Below, piece by piece: positions 1-6,423 of a stretch of 14,416 bases of DNA (positions within the stretch are counted from its first letter, which is position 1; each line of letters opens with the position of its first letter). Made by a program: the position numbers and the translations under genes. A model generated the notes under the pieces. The model searched no databases, had not been told where the DNA came from, and saw nothing but the letters and a program-made list of their open reading frames with translations. Source of the DNA: an uncultured Streptomyces sp. (GTDB taxonomy: Bacteria > Actinomycetota > Actinomycetes > Streptomycetales > Streptomycetaceae); assembly GCA_946480485.1 (NCBI GenBank), contig CAMLJW010000087.1, forward strand, positions 1 to 14,416, in the 5' to 3' direction.

Positions 1-221
1 CATGCGGCCTGCTCCAGCCCGACGGGCAGCCGACGCGGGGGGAGGCCGGCGACGGCTTCAGCGATCGCCTTGATATGGGCCGGCGTCGTACCGCAGCAGC
101 CACCCAAGATATTGAGCAGGCCCGACTCGGCGAAGACGATGAGGAGCAGTCCCCAGATACCGAATGTCTGGAGCAGGTAGTCCGGATCCAACCAGCTTGG
201 TCCAAGGGCAAGCGTCGTCAC
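1..221 (-). CDS. DedA N-terminus fused in frame to a MetH-type homocysteine methyltransferase segment (3' end outside window)
   Basis: The GTG at 221-219 follows AGGAG after eight bases, which fixes the start. Residues 1-36 read as the N-terminus of an actinobacterial DedA/SNARE-associated membrane protein: [12 protein letters not shown], a hydrophobic stretch, then FAESGLL, which in DedA normally continues GFFLPGDSLL. Here residue 37 onward is instead [20 protein letters not shown], the cysteine-pair zinc site that ends the homocysteine-binding domain of cobalamin-dependent methionine synthase, followed by a proline-rich linker. Homocysteine methyltransferases often carry a similar AESGL just before this motif, so the switch lies in a stretch both families share (114-134). 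The product has neither a complete DedA domain nor the barrel and first zinc cysteine of the methyltransferase, so it is probably non-functional as either. It could be a real deletion fusion or a misassembly. The domain assignments are from motif recognition. Confidence 0.72.
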   Translation of the reverse strand, partial: MTTLALGPSWLDPDYLLQTFGIWGLLLIVFAESGLLNILGGCCGTTPAHIKAIAEAVAGLPPRRLPVGLEQAA

Positions 222-382
222 GGTTCCGGGCTCCTGAGGGGTGAAGGAAGATACGGGCGGTTTCGCATCGGGCGACCAAAGCTATCAACGCAACGCGTCC
301 ACGCCAGGTTCCACCGGCCCTTCCAGGATGCACTGGGCGCCGACTGGGACAAACCCGTGATCGTTTTCCGGGCCCTTTCTGG

Positions 383-418
383 CCCTTGTGCCCTGCGTGT
401 GTCCTCCGGGCACAAGGG
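383..418. repeat. Perfect 11-bp inverted repeat
   Basis: The arm CCCTTGTGCCC at 383-393 is matched exactly by its reverse complement at 408-418, with a 14-base loop. No T-run follows on either strand. It lies about 160 bases upstream of the minus-strand GTG at 221, so it could be an operator or an RNA hairpin in that gene's leader. The function is inferred only from position. Confidence 0.55.
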
Positions 419-457
419 AATGCGACGGGTGGCTGTGAGCAAACCAGCAGGATGACG

Positions 458-482
458 GCCCCCACCCGGCAACAGCGGGGGC
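458..482 (-). terminator. GC hairpin after the flavoprotein gene
   Basis: GCCCCC at 458-463 pairs with GGGGGC at 477-482 across a 13-base loop. The hairpin sits 46 bases beyond the minus-strand stop codon at 528, where a terminator would be expected. There is no T-tract, as is common for actinobacterial terminators. Confidence 0.4.
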
Positions 483-527
483 GGACCATCCGAGGGGTGC
501 TAACCCTTCCGTCCCGAACGGCCCCAG

Positions 528-1070
528 CTACGGGAGCGCGTCAACTGCTGCCTGCCACGGGTAGGCAGCAAGGTCGCCGTGTCGCGACTTGTGGGGCACG
601 AAACCGCCGTCGCCGAGCAGAACCGTGACGCCGGCGGTGCGAAGGGTCTCAACACTGCGTGCAACGGCCGGATGCGCGTGCTGGGCATCGTTCCAGTGCG
701 GCAGAGCGACGATGGGCAGTTGCAGCCCGATGCCCTCGGTGATCAGGCCGAGGGCAAGGGTGTCGCTGATGCCAGCGGCCCACTTGTTGAGCGTGTTGGA
801 GGTGAGCGGCGCGACGAGCAGGGCATCCGGCGCCGGTAGAACGTCGTCCTGGCTGGGCAGCTTGTACTGGTGCCGGATCGGATGGCCGGTGAGTTCGGTC
901 AAGGCGTCAAGCACTCCCACAGCGTCCTCGCTGGCCCACCGGTACGCCGATGGGGTGAGGACGGCGCAGACGTCCCATCCGGCCCGTTGAGCGGCACGTA
1001 CGGGGATCTCCAGGCGGCGGGCGGGAGGGGCGGCACAGGCGATCAGATACAGGGTGCGAGTCGTGGTCAC
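528..1070 (-). CDS. Flavoprotein of the Dfp/EpiD (phosphopantothenoylcysteine decarboxylase-like) family
   Basis: A 180-residue protein resembling single-domain FMN flavoproteins such as EpiD and the CoaC half of Dfp. It has a beta-strand start, TRTLYLIACAAP (about 3-15), and a central LLVAPLTSNTLNKWAAGISD (84-103). That central segment aligns with the family's FMN-contacting PASANTxAKxAxGxAD loop and is followed by the expected substrate-side helix. A late LPHWNDAQHAHPAVARSV segment occupies the position of the family's PAMN-containing loop but lacks the classic sequence, so pantothenate-pathway decarboxylation should not be assumed. The GTG start at 1070 overlaps the upstream stop as GTGA and has no clear ribosome site of its own, which points to translational coupling. 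A TTG at 1085 is possible but less likely. The real substrate is unknown. Confidence 0.8.
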   Translation of the reverse strand: MTTTRTLYLIACAAPPARRLEIPVRAAQRAGWDVCAVLTPSAYRWASEDAVGVLDALTELTGHPIRHQYKLPSQDDVLPAPDALLVAPLTSNTLNKWAAGISDTLALGLITEGIGLQLPIVALPHWNDAQHAHPAVARSVETLRTAGVTVLLGDGGFVPHKSRHGDLAAYPWQAAVDALP

Positions 1071-1285
1071 CGGAGCAGTCCACAACGTTCCGCCAGCGCC
1101 CGCAAGCGGCCCTCTGCGCTGCCTGCGCTGCCTGCGCCCAACAGCCGTAGATCCTCTACGAGCCGCTTGGTCCGGGACCGCAACGCACCTCTGGAGGAGC
1201 CTCGCGCTCGGCCTTCAGCAACGCGTCCACCGCGTTGCACCGTGATCCCGGCGAAACCGGCGGTCTGTCCCACGGAGCAGCTCAT
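1067..1285 (-). CDS. Small unknown protein coupled to the flavoprotein
   Basis: A 72-residue, arginine-rich protein that I do not recognise. The ATG at 1285 is preceded by a very strong Shine-Dalgarno region: AAAGGAGG, 11 bases from the ATG, and a second GGAGG closer in. Its TGA stop overlaps the GTG of the flavoprotein gene by four bases, so the pair is probably one transcript with coupled translation. Residues 1-20 are uncharged with two cysteine/glycine-rich turns. Residues 35-72 look like two amphipathic helices (RTKRLVEDLRLLG and EGRLRALAERCGLL). No signal peptide or membrane segment is seen. Good ribosome site and coupling argue for a real gene, while the lack of any recognised family lowers confidence. 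Confidence 0.5.
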   Translation of the reverse strand: MSCSVGQTAGFAGITVQRGGRVAEGRARGSSRGALRSRTKRLVEDLRLLGAGSAGSAEGRLRALAERCGLLR

Positions 1286-1441
1286 CGCCTCCGCTCCCTC
1301 CTTTTCGGTACGCGTCTCAGGCCGAGCCCTCACGTCGCGTGGCGTGCAAGCCCGAATCCACCGGGCGCTATGCGTCTTTTGCACGGTTATGACGGGTCGG
1401 TGGCCCACTATGGAAGCCCGAGCTCATCAACCGGAGGCACC

Positions 1442-2848
1442 ATGCCGCTCCACACCGGCCCCAAAAAGCCCGCCGAGCGCCCCTCGACCGTCAACCCCTT
1501 CTACGGAGAGGCCAATCCGGTCGGCGGCATGACCGAGGCCCCGCCCCAGCACCGGCTGCCCGAAGGGCCGCTGGCGCCCGCCACGGCGTACCAACTCGTC
1601 CACGACGAACTGATGCTGGACGGGAACTCCCGTCTCAACCTCGCCACCTTCGTCACCACCTGGATGGAACCGCAGGCCGGCGTACTGATGGCGGAGTGCC
1701 GGGACAAGAACATGATCGACAAGGACGAGTATCCGCGGACGGCCGAGCTGGAGCGGCGCTGTGTGGCGATGCTCGCAGACCTGTGGCACGCGCCGGATCC
1801 CGCCGCCGCCGTGGGCTGCTCGACGACGGGGTCGAGCGAGGCGTGCATGCTCGCGGGCATGGCGCTGAGGCGCCGCTGGGCCAAGCGGAACGCCGACCGG
1901 TATCCGGAGGCCCGCCCGAACCTCGTCATGGGCGCCAACGTCCAGGTCTGCTGGGACAAGTTCTGCACCTTCTGGGAGGTCGAGGCACGCCAAGTCCCCA
2001 TGGAGGGCGAACGGTTCCATCTCGACCCGCAGGCCGCCGTCGAGCTGTGCGACGAGAACACCATCGGGGTCGTCGGCATCCTGGGGTCCACCTTCGACGG
2101 GTCGTACGAGCCGATCGCCGAACTGTGCGCCGCTCTGGACGAGTTGCAGGAGCGAACGGGACTCGGCATTCCCGTCCATGTCGACGGCGCGTCCGGCGCG
2201 ATGGTCGCCCCTTTTCTCGACGAGGACCTGCTGTGGGACTTCCAGCTGCCCCGCGTGGCCTCCATCAACACCTCGGGGCACAAGTACGGGCTCGTGTACC
2301 CGGGTGTCGGGTGGGCGCTGTGGCGGTCCGCCGAGGAGCTGCCCGAGGAGCTGATCTTCCGGGTGAACTACCTGGGCGGCGACATGCCCACGTTCGCGCT
2401 CAACTTCTCGCGGCCGGGCGCCCAGGTCGTCGCGCAGTACTACACCTTCCTCCGCCTGGGCCGTGACGGCTTCCGGGCGGTCCAGCAGACGACACGGGAC
2501 GTGGCCATGGGGCTCGCCGAGCGCGTGGCGGCGCTCGGCGACTTCCGACTCCTCACCCGGGGCGACCAGTTGCCTGTCTTTGCCTTCACGACAGCAACCG
2601 ATGTGACGGCGTACGACGTCTTCGACGTATCCCGTAGGATGCGCGAACGCGGCTGGCTGCTACCGGCGTACACCTTCCCGCCGCACCGCGAGGACCTCTC
2701 CGTGCTGCGTGTGGTGTGCCGCAACGGCTTCTCGTCCGACCTCGCGGAACTGTTCGTGGAGGATCTGGCGAGCCTGCTGCCGGAGCTTCGCCGCCAGCCG
2801 AATCCCCTGACGCACGACAAGGAGGCGGCGACCGGCTTCCATCACTGA
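1442..2848 (+). CDS. gad: Glutamate decarboxylase (PLP-dependent)
   Basis: A 468-residue protein of almost exactly the length of E. coli GadA/GadB (466). It decarboxylates L-glutamate to GABA and CO2 in the cytoplasm, consuming a proton. The family signatures are all present: RLNLATFVTTWMEP (64-77) near the substrate-binding entry, GCSTTGSSEACMLAGM (125-140) for the PLP phosphate site, HVDGASGAMVAPF (246-258) with the PLP-ring aspartate at 248, and INTSGHKYGLVYPGVGW (275-291), where Lys281 is the Schiff-base lysine. The ATG at 1442 has GGAGG four bases upstream. The frame is open further upstream to 1235, but that extension lacks family sequence. The C-terminal tail ends in histidines (GFHH), as in the autoinhibitory tail of bacterial acid-resistance GAD, although how this tail behaves is not visible. 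No GABA antiporter or transaminase gene is nearby. Confidence 0.95.
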   Translation: MPLHTGPKKPAERPSTVNPFYGEANPVGGMTEAPPQHRLPEGPLAPATAYQLVHDELMLDGNSRLNLATFVTTWMEPQAGVLMAECRDKNMIDKDEYPRTAELERRCVAMLADLWHAPDPAAAVGCSTTGSSEACMLAGMALRRRWAKRNADRYPEARPNLVMGANVQVCWDKFCTFWEVEARQVPMEGERFHLDPQAAVELCDENTIGVVGILGSTFDGSYEPIAELCAALDELQERTGLGIPVHVDGASGAMVAPFLDEDLLWDFQLPRVASINTSGHKYGLVYPGVGWALWRSAEELPEELIFRVNYLGGDMPTFALNFSRPGAQVVAQYYTFLRLGRDGFRAVQQTTRDVAMGLAERVAALGDFRLLTRGDQLPVFAFTTATDVTAYDVFDVSRRMRERGWLLPAYTFPPHREDLSVLRVVCRNGFSSDLAELFVEDLASLLPELRRQPNPLTHDKEAATGFHH

Positions 2849-2863
2849 GCCGACGCGGGCCCC

Positions 2864-2998
2864 TTCGAGGTCCTCCGACCCGGCGGGGGAGATGAGGACG
2901 GCATCCGGAACACCGCGGTCGGTCAGGGTGATGTGCTCGTGCTGGGTGCCCGGCGGAGGCTCACCGAGCTTGCCCCTCGCCCCAGCGATGGGTGGGAT
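2864..2998 (-). pseudogene. Remnant of a Phd/YefM-type antitoxin
   Basis: Read on the minus strand, this stretch gives ARGKLGE followed by QHEHITLTDRGVPDAVLISP and then EDLE. This is the hallmark pattern of Phd/YefM antitoxins: a region with helix and strand, then ITLTxxGxPxAVLIS and a leucine-rich start of the dimer tail. The link between KLGE and QHEHITL reads PPPGT where the family usually has a leucine/arginine helix, so a small insertion/deletion may lie there. No start codon with a ribosome site precedes it. The frame runs on into the antisense of the decarboxylase gene instead of an antitoxin C-terminus, and no toxin gene follows. It is best read as a decayed fragment in the 227-base gap between two convergent genes. 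Confidence 0.5.
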
Positions 2999-3075
2999 AC
3001 GTGGCAAACATGCGCCCAGGGTGCACGTAGATGTATGTCCGAGGTATCGGAGTCGAGCCGCCCAGCCGACCACGC

Positions 3076-4536
3076 TCAGAACGGGAAGAAACGCCGTCCG
3101 TGCTGCACCGAGATCCACTTCTGTGTGGTGAACGCCTCGACCGTCGCCTCGCCGTTCAGGCGGCCGACGCCCGATGCCTTCTCGCCGCCGAAGGCGACCA
3201 GCGGCTCGTCGTGCACGGTGGCGTCGTTCACGTGGAACATGCCCGAGTCGATTCGCTTGGCGAAGGAGACACCCCGCTCGACGTCACCGGTATGCACGGC
3301 GCCGCTCAGCCCGTACGGGGTGTCGTTGACGAGGCGTACGGCCTCCTCCTCGCCGTCGAACGGGATGAGGAGCGCGACCGGGCCGAAGATCTCCTGCTGG
3401 AGGATCGACGCGTCGGTGGGCAGGGTCGTCAGGACGCTCGGCTCGACGAGGTTGTCGGAGGTGGAGCCGTGCAGGAGCGCGGTGGCGCCCTCCGCGATCG
3501 CCTGATCCACGACACCCGAAAGGGCATCCGCCTGCGAGGAGTTGATGACCGGGCCGATTACCGTCTGCGGGTCGCGCGGGTCGCCCACCTTGAGTGTCTT
3601 CACCTTGGCGACGAACTTCTCGGTGAACTCCGCCTCGACCGAACGGTCCAGCAGCACGCGGTTGGCGGCCATACAGACCTGGCCCTGGTGCAGGTACCGG
3701 CTGAAGACGGCGGCGTCCACGGCGTAGTCGATGTCCGCGTCGTCCAGGACCACGAGGGCGCTGTTTCCGCCGAGTTCCAGGATGGCGCGCTTGAAGTGCG
3801 AGGCGCAGACCATGGCGACGTGGCGGCCCACCCGGTCCGAACCGGTAAAGGAGATGACCTCGGGCACGGGGTGCTCGATGAAGGCGTCATCGATCTCCGC
3901 GATGTCAGTGATCACGACGTTCAGCAGGCCGCCCGGCAGCCCCGCTTCCTCAAAAATCCTGGCAACCAGCGAACCGCCGCAGATCGGCGTGTTCTGGTGC
4001 GGCTTGAGGACCACGGCGTTGCCCAGTGCCAGGGCCGGCGCGACGGACTTCAACGACATCAGGAAGGGGAAGTTGAAGGGGCTGATCACGCCGACGACAC
4101 CGACCGGGACGCGGTAGAGGCGGTTCTCCTTGCCGTCGACCGGCGAGGGGATGATCCGGCCCTCGGGACGCAGCGCCACGTGGATCGCCATGCGCAGGAA
4201 CTCCTTGGCGAGTTGGAGTTCGAAGCCCGCCGTCAGATGCGTACCGCCGAGCTCGGCGGTGATCACCTCAGCGATCTCCTGCTCGCGGTCCTCCACAATC
4301 CTCAGGGCCTTCTCGAACACGGTGCGCCGTGCGTAGGCGTTGGTCGCGGCCCATTCCTTCTGGGCACGAGCGGCAGCCTTGTAAGCCTGATCCACCTCGT
4401 CGACCGTGGCTATGGTGATCGACGCCAGCTTCTCGCCGTCGTACGGGTTGAAGTCGATGATGTCCCAGGAGCCGGTCCCCGGACACCACTCTCCATCGAT
4501 GTACTGCTGAGCCAGGTCCGTGAAGTAGGACGACAT
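3076..4536 (-). CDS. NAD(P)-dependent aldehyde dehydrogenase
   Basis: A complete 486-residue member of the ALDH superfamily, oxidising an aldehyde to its acid with NAD or NADP. Visible catalytic parts are SPFNFP with Asn155, VLKPH with Lys178 for coenzyme binding, FTGSDRVGR (230-238), the general base Glu254 in LELGG, the nucleophile Cys288 in GQVCMAANR, and EIFGPV with Glu381. The overall pattern is closest to the benzaldehyde/vanillin dehydrogenase-like group (SPFNFPFLMSLKSVAPALALGN), but substrate cannot be read from sequence. Succinate semialdehyde is possible, given the glutamate decarboxylase gene that converges on it. The ATG at 4536 has GAGGG five bases upstream. The gene lies 134 bases downstream of the XRE regulator gene on the same strand, with tandem palindromes in the gap, so it may be the regulator's target or share its transcript. 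Confidence 0.93.
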   Translation of the reverse strand: MSSYFTDLAQQYIDGEWCPGTGSWDIIDFNPYDGEKLASITIATVDEVDQAYKAAARAQKEWAATNAYARRTVFEKALRIVEDREQEIAEVITAELGGTHLTAGFELQLAKEFLRMAIHVALRPEGRIIPSPVDGKENRLYRVPVGVVGVISPFNFPFLMSLKSVAPALALGNAVVLKPHQNTPICGGSLVARIFEEAGLPGGLLNVVITDIAEIDDAFIEHPVPEVISFTGSDRVGRHVAMVCASHFKRAILELGGNSALVVLDDADIDYAVDAAVFSRYLHQGQVCMAANRVLLDRSVEAEFTEKFVAKVKTLKVGDPRDPQTVIGPVINSSQADALSGVVDQAIAEGATALLHGSTSDNLVEPSVLTTLPTDASILQQEIFGPVALLIPFDGEEEAVRLVNDTPYGLSGAVHTGDVERGVSFAKRIDSGMFHVNDATVHDEPLVAFGGEKASGVGRLNGEATVEAFTTQKWISVQHGRRFFPF

Positions 4537-4554
4537 GTGACCCTCAATCCCTTA

Positions 4555-4582
4555 CTGCCGGGGCAGATCCTGCCAGGGGCAG
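4555..4582. promoter_or_regulatory. Tandem CTGCC/GGCAG palindromes before the aldehyde dehydrogenase gene
   Basis: CTGCCGGGGCAG at 4555-4566 and CTGCCAGGGGCAG at 4570-4582 are each self-complementary (CTGCC paired with GGCAG around 2- and 3-base centres) and repeat each other with a 15-base period. They lie 19 to 46 bases upstream of the ALDH start codon. They could be a double operator or a pair of RNA hairpins in the leader between the regulator and ALDH genes. The structure is seen directly and the function is inferred. Confidence 0.5.
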
Positions 4583-4670
4583 CCACCCGATCCGTGCCAA
4601 GGTCTGATCGAGCGTCATCGTACTTATGTGGAAACGGAGTTGGAGGGAATCCAGGAGATCGTGCAAGCTG

Positions 4671-5555
4671 TCAGGAAAGTTGGAGCAGTCCCCTCAGCAG
4701 ATCCCGGCTCTCGTCCGGCCCGGGACTTTCGTCCTGGAGCTGCTTCATTGCCTTCTCGTACTGTGCGACGTCCTCGCGCTTGTCCAGATACAGCGCACTG
4801 GTGAGCTGCTCCAGGTAGACCACGTCCGACAGATCCGACTCGGGGAAGTTGAGCACCGTGAAAGCACCGCTCTCACCGGAGTGCCCGCCGAAGCTGAACG
4901 GCATGACCTGAAGCCGAATGTTCGGCCGCTGGGACAACTCGATCAGATGCCGCAGCTGTCCCCGCATCACTTCTCGGTTGCCGTACGGTCGTCGGAGCGC
5001 CGCCTCGTCGAGTACGACGTGAAAGTCCGGGGCACCCTCCGACACCAGGTACTTCTGGCGCTCCAGGCGCAGCGCCACGCGCCGCTCGATGTCGGCCTCG
5101 CTCACGGCCTTGCTCTCGCCCTTGCTCGCACCCTTCACGCCGCGGTCGACGACCGCGTGGGCATACGCCTCCGTCTGCAACAAACCATGCACGAATTGCA
5201 CTTCGTATGATCGGATCAGGGACGCGGCGCCCTCCAGTCCGACGTAGGTGGGGAACCAGCTGGGCAGAACGTTCGAGTAACTGTGCCACCAGCCCGCGAC
5301 GTTGGCCTCCCTGGCGAGAAAGAGGAGCGAGTTGCGCTCCGCCTCGTCGGTGACGCCGTACAGAGCCAACAGATCCTCGACGTCCCGCGCTTTGAAGCTC
5401 ACCCTCCCCAACTCCATACGGCTGATCTTCGATTCGGAGGCACGGATCGAGTACCCAGCGGCTTCCCGGGTGATCCCGCACGATTCACGCAGTCGCCTGA
5501 GTTGCGAGCCGAGCAACATGCGTCGTACCACCGATCCCGACTCTTGCGCGCTCAC
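4671..5555 (-). CDS. XRE-family regulator with DUF5753 domain
   Basis: A 294-residue DNA-binding protein of the large Streptomyces family that includes WhiJ-type regulators. Residues 15-72 form a Cro/C1-type helix-turn-helix (LGSQLRRLRESCGITREAAG, then ESKISRMELGR as the recognition part). Residues about 105-285 match DUF5753, with the typical YVGLEGAASLIRSYE, FVHGLLQTEAYA, RRVALRLERQKYL, LDEAALRRPYGN, IRLQVMPFSFGGH and DVVYLEQLTSALYL blocks. The GTG at 5555 is chosen because GGAGG lies directly before it at normal spacing. A longer frame to 5573 would bury that site. The gene is divergent from the RsbW-like ATPase gene and upstream of ALDH. By analogy with whiJ/abaA-type clusters it probably works with the DUF397 protein to control nearby genes. 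The signal it senses is unknown. Confidence 0.9.
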   Translation of the reverse strand: MSAQESGSVVRRMLLGSQLRRLRESCGITREAAGYSIRASESKISRMELGRVSFKARDVEDLLALYGVTDEAERNSLLFLAREANVAGWWHSYSNVLPSWFPTYVGLEGAASLIRSYEVQFVHGLLQTEAYAHAVVDRGVKGASKGESKAVSEADIERRVALRLERQKYLVSEGAPDFHVVLDEAALRRPYGNREVMRGQLRHLIELSQRPNIRLQVMPFSFGGHSGESGAFTVLNFPESDLSDVVYLEQLTSALYLDKREDVAQYEKAMKQLQDESPGPDESRDLLRGLLQLS

Positions 5556-5720
5556 ATTCCTCCGCCTCCCCAACGGTCTTCAGGAGCTGCAGTCTGCCAC
5601 TAAAGCACTCCAAGCTGTACTCGCTCGGTTACGGAAACGGCAAGACCGCAGAGTGATCTCACAGGAGATGTCAAGGGGAGACAGGCCAGAGACAGCAAAG
5701 CGACAAGAAGAGGGGAAAAA

Positions 5721-5750
5721 ATGACCAAGAATCGGCACAGGAGGGTCTAA
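5721..5750 (+). other. Possible nine-codon leader peptide ORF
   Basis: ATG at 5721 follows AGGGG by five A residues and encodes MTKNRHRRV before TAA at 5748. It is basic and ends seven bases before the repeated regulatory element. It is counted only as a possibility: spacing and ribosome site are good, but such short frames arise by chance and it is not known whether a transcript covers it. Confidence 0.2.
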
Positions 5751-5756
5751 TTGGGG

Positions 5757-5793
5757 CGCGTGCACGTGCATCTGCCCTTGCATCTGCTGCAAG
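5757..5793 (+). promoter_or_regulatory. Putative operator, copy A, upstream of the ATPase gene
   Basis: CGCGTGCACGTGCATC at 5757-5772 contains the perfect palindrome TGCACGTGCA (5761-5770). TGCATCTGC occurs at 5767 and again at 5779, one helical turn apart, and CTTGCA-N5-TGCAAG is palindromic at 5777-5793. The 16-base core is repeated exactly, in inverted orientation, at 6767-6782. The element reads toward the ATPase gene and lies about 100 bases from its start codon. Binding by the adjacent XRE protein is an inference. Confidence 0.6.
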
Positions 5794-5859
5794 CATTCGG
5801 AACCATGGTCCCAGTGCCACCACTGCATCGCAACGACCGCGAATCCCGGGAGTGCTCGC

Positions 5860-6357
5860 ATGGGGACGAATGGATCGACCATGCTCGAGCCGTTGAGGCA
5901 GGGCCTTCCGCCGCTAAATCCTGCGGCAGTGTCCAGCGCCGCGTCGTGCGCCTTACCCGCTCGCTACGAAGCGGTGCGCGAGGCACGGCAGTTCACCCGC
6001 GGAACACTAAACAAGTGGAACGTGGGCGACTGCTTCGACGACCTCTGCCTGGTCGTCTCGGAACTCGTCACCAACGCGCTGCGGCATGCGCTTCCCTCCG
6101 ACACCCCGCGTGCGCCCGAGCAGGATCCGCCCGTGCGGCTGCACCTGGCGCGCTGGACCGGGAGACTCCTGTGCGCCGTGCGTGACCCGAGCCAGGACAG
6201 TCCTGTCGCGCGCCACTCTGACGACTTCTCGGCGGAGTCGGGGCGCGGCCTGTTCCTGGTCGACTCGTTCGCCGACAGCTGGGGGTGGCACCCACTCGCG
6301 GGCACGCTCAGCGGCAAGGTCGTGTGGGCGCTGTTCCGGCTACCGCCGACGGGCTGA
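5860..6357 (+). CDS. RsbW-like ATP-binding anti-sigma/regulatory protein
   Basis: A 165-residue GHKL-fold protein of the HATPase_c_2 group, common in Streptomyces as anti-sigma factors or regulatory ATPases. The N-box is LVVSELVTNALRHA (64-77) with Glu68 and Asn72. The G1 segment is AVRDPSQDSP (106-115), in which Asp109 is kept and the usual following glycine is replaced by serine, as in many actinobacterial members. The G2 segment SGRGLFLVDSFADSWGW (127-143) is intact. Residues 1-30 are a flexible leader. The ATG at 5860 has GGGAG seven bases upstream. It converges with the DUF397 gene across a shared terminator and is divergent from the XRE gene, giving the three-component set seen in whiJ/abaA-type clusters. 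Whether it binds a sigma factor or the neighbouring regulators is not visible. Confidence 0.9.
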   Translation: MGTNGSTMLEPLRQGLPPLNPAAVSSAASCALPARYEAVREARQFTRGTLNKWNVGDCFDDLCLVVSELVTNALRHALPSDTPRAPEQDPPVRLHLARWTGRLLCAVRDPSQDSPVARHSDDFSAESGRGLFLVDSFADSWGWHPLAGTLSGKVVWALFRLPPTG

Positions 6358-6358
6358 C

Positions 6359-6388
6359 GAACCGCGGCGCTTCATCACGTCGCGGTTC
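6359..6388. terminator. Bidirectional terminator between convergent genes
   Basis: GAACCGCG at 6359-6366 pairs perfectly with CGCGGTTC at 6381-6388. The stem extends inward by three more pairs, one of them a wobble, leaving an eight-base loop. It begins one base after the ATPase stop codon and lies 36 bases past the DUF397 stop on the other strand, so it can serve both genes. Confidence 0.7.
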
Positions 6389-6423
6389 TCCTCGCGTTAC
6401 GGCGTGCGAGGGGGAACTCGCCC

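Larger units (their letters stand above)
222..527. other. Intergenic region with two hairpins, no gene seen
   Basis: This stretch separates the start of the fusion gene from the end of the flavoprotein gene. Open frames exist on both strands but none has a recognisable domain, a good ribosome site and consistent codon bias. It should hold the promoter for the minus-strand gene at 221. It also contains the two inverted repeats listed separately (383-418 and 458-482). Confidence 0.5.
5556..5859. other. Divergent regulatory region between XRE and ATPase genes
   Basis: This 304-base gap must hold the promoters for both flanking genes. Seen in it are a possible nine-codon leader ORF (5721-5750), a 16-base element repeated before the DUF397 gene (5757-5772), and an adjoining palindrome CTTGCA-N5-TGCAAG (5777-5793). 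The base composition is less GC-rich than the neighbours around 5690-5745, with an A-run. No confident -10/-35 pair could be picked by eye. Confidence 0.6.

Noticed and set aside
1..221. S-methylmethionine:homocysteine methyltransferase (MmuM) C-terminus
   Set aside because: In MmuM the GGCC motif lies close to the protein end. Here the frame continues through a proline-rich linker as in MetH. The call remains open because the end is outside the window.
1235..1441. Upstream extension of the glutamate decarboxylase frame
   Set aside because: The extra 69 codons have no family sequence, and the ATG at 1442 has GGAGG in place and gives the normal length.
2849..3075. A toxin gene partnering the antitoxin fragment
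   Set aside because: No RelE/Doc/PIN-like sequence is found on either strand near it.
3031..4818. A 595-codon open frame on the plus strand, opposite the aldehyde dehydrogenase and the end of the regulator
   Set aside because: It is a mirror of the GC-rich codon pattern of the real minus-strand genes. The translation has no domain and no ribosome site, whereas the opposite strand encodes a full ALDH.
5860..6357. Loss of the glycine in the G1 box of the ATPase (DPS instead of DxG) as evidence of inactivity
   Set aside because: VRDPS-type G1 boxes are common in Streptomyces members of this group, so it does not show loss of ATP binding.
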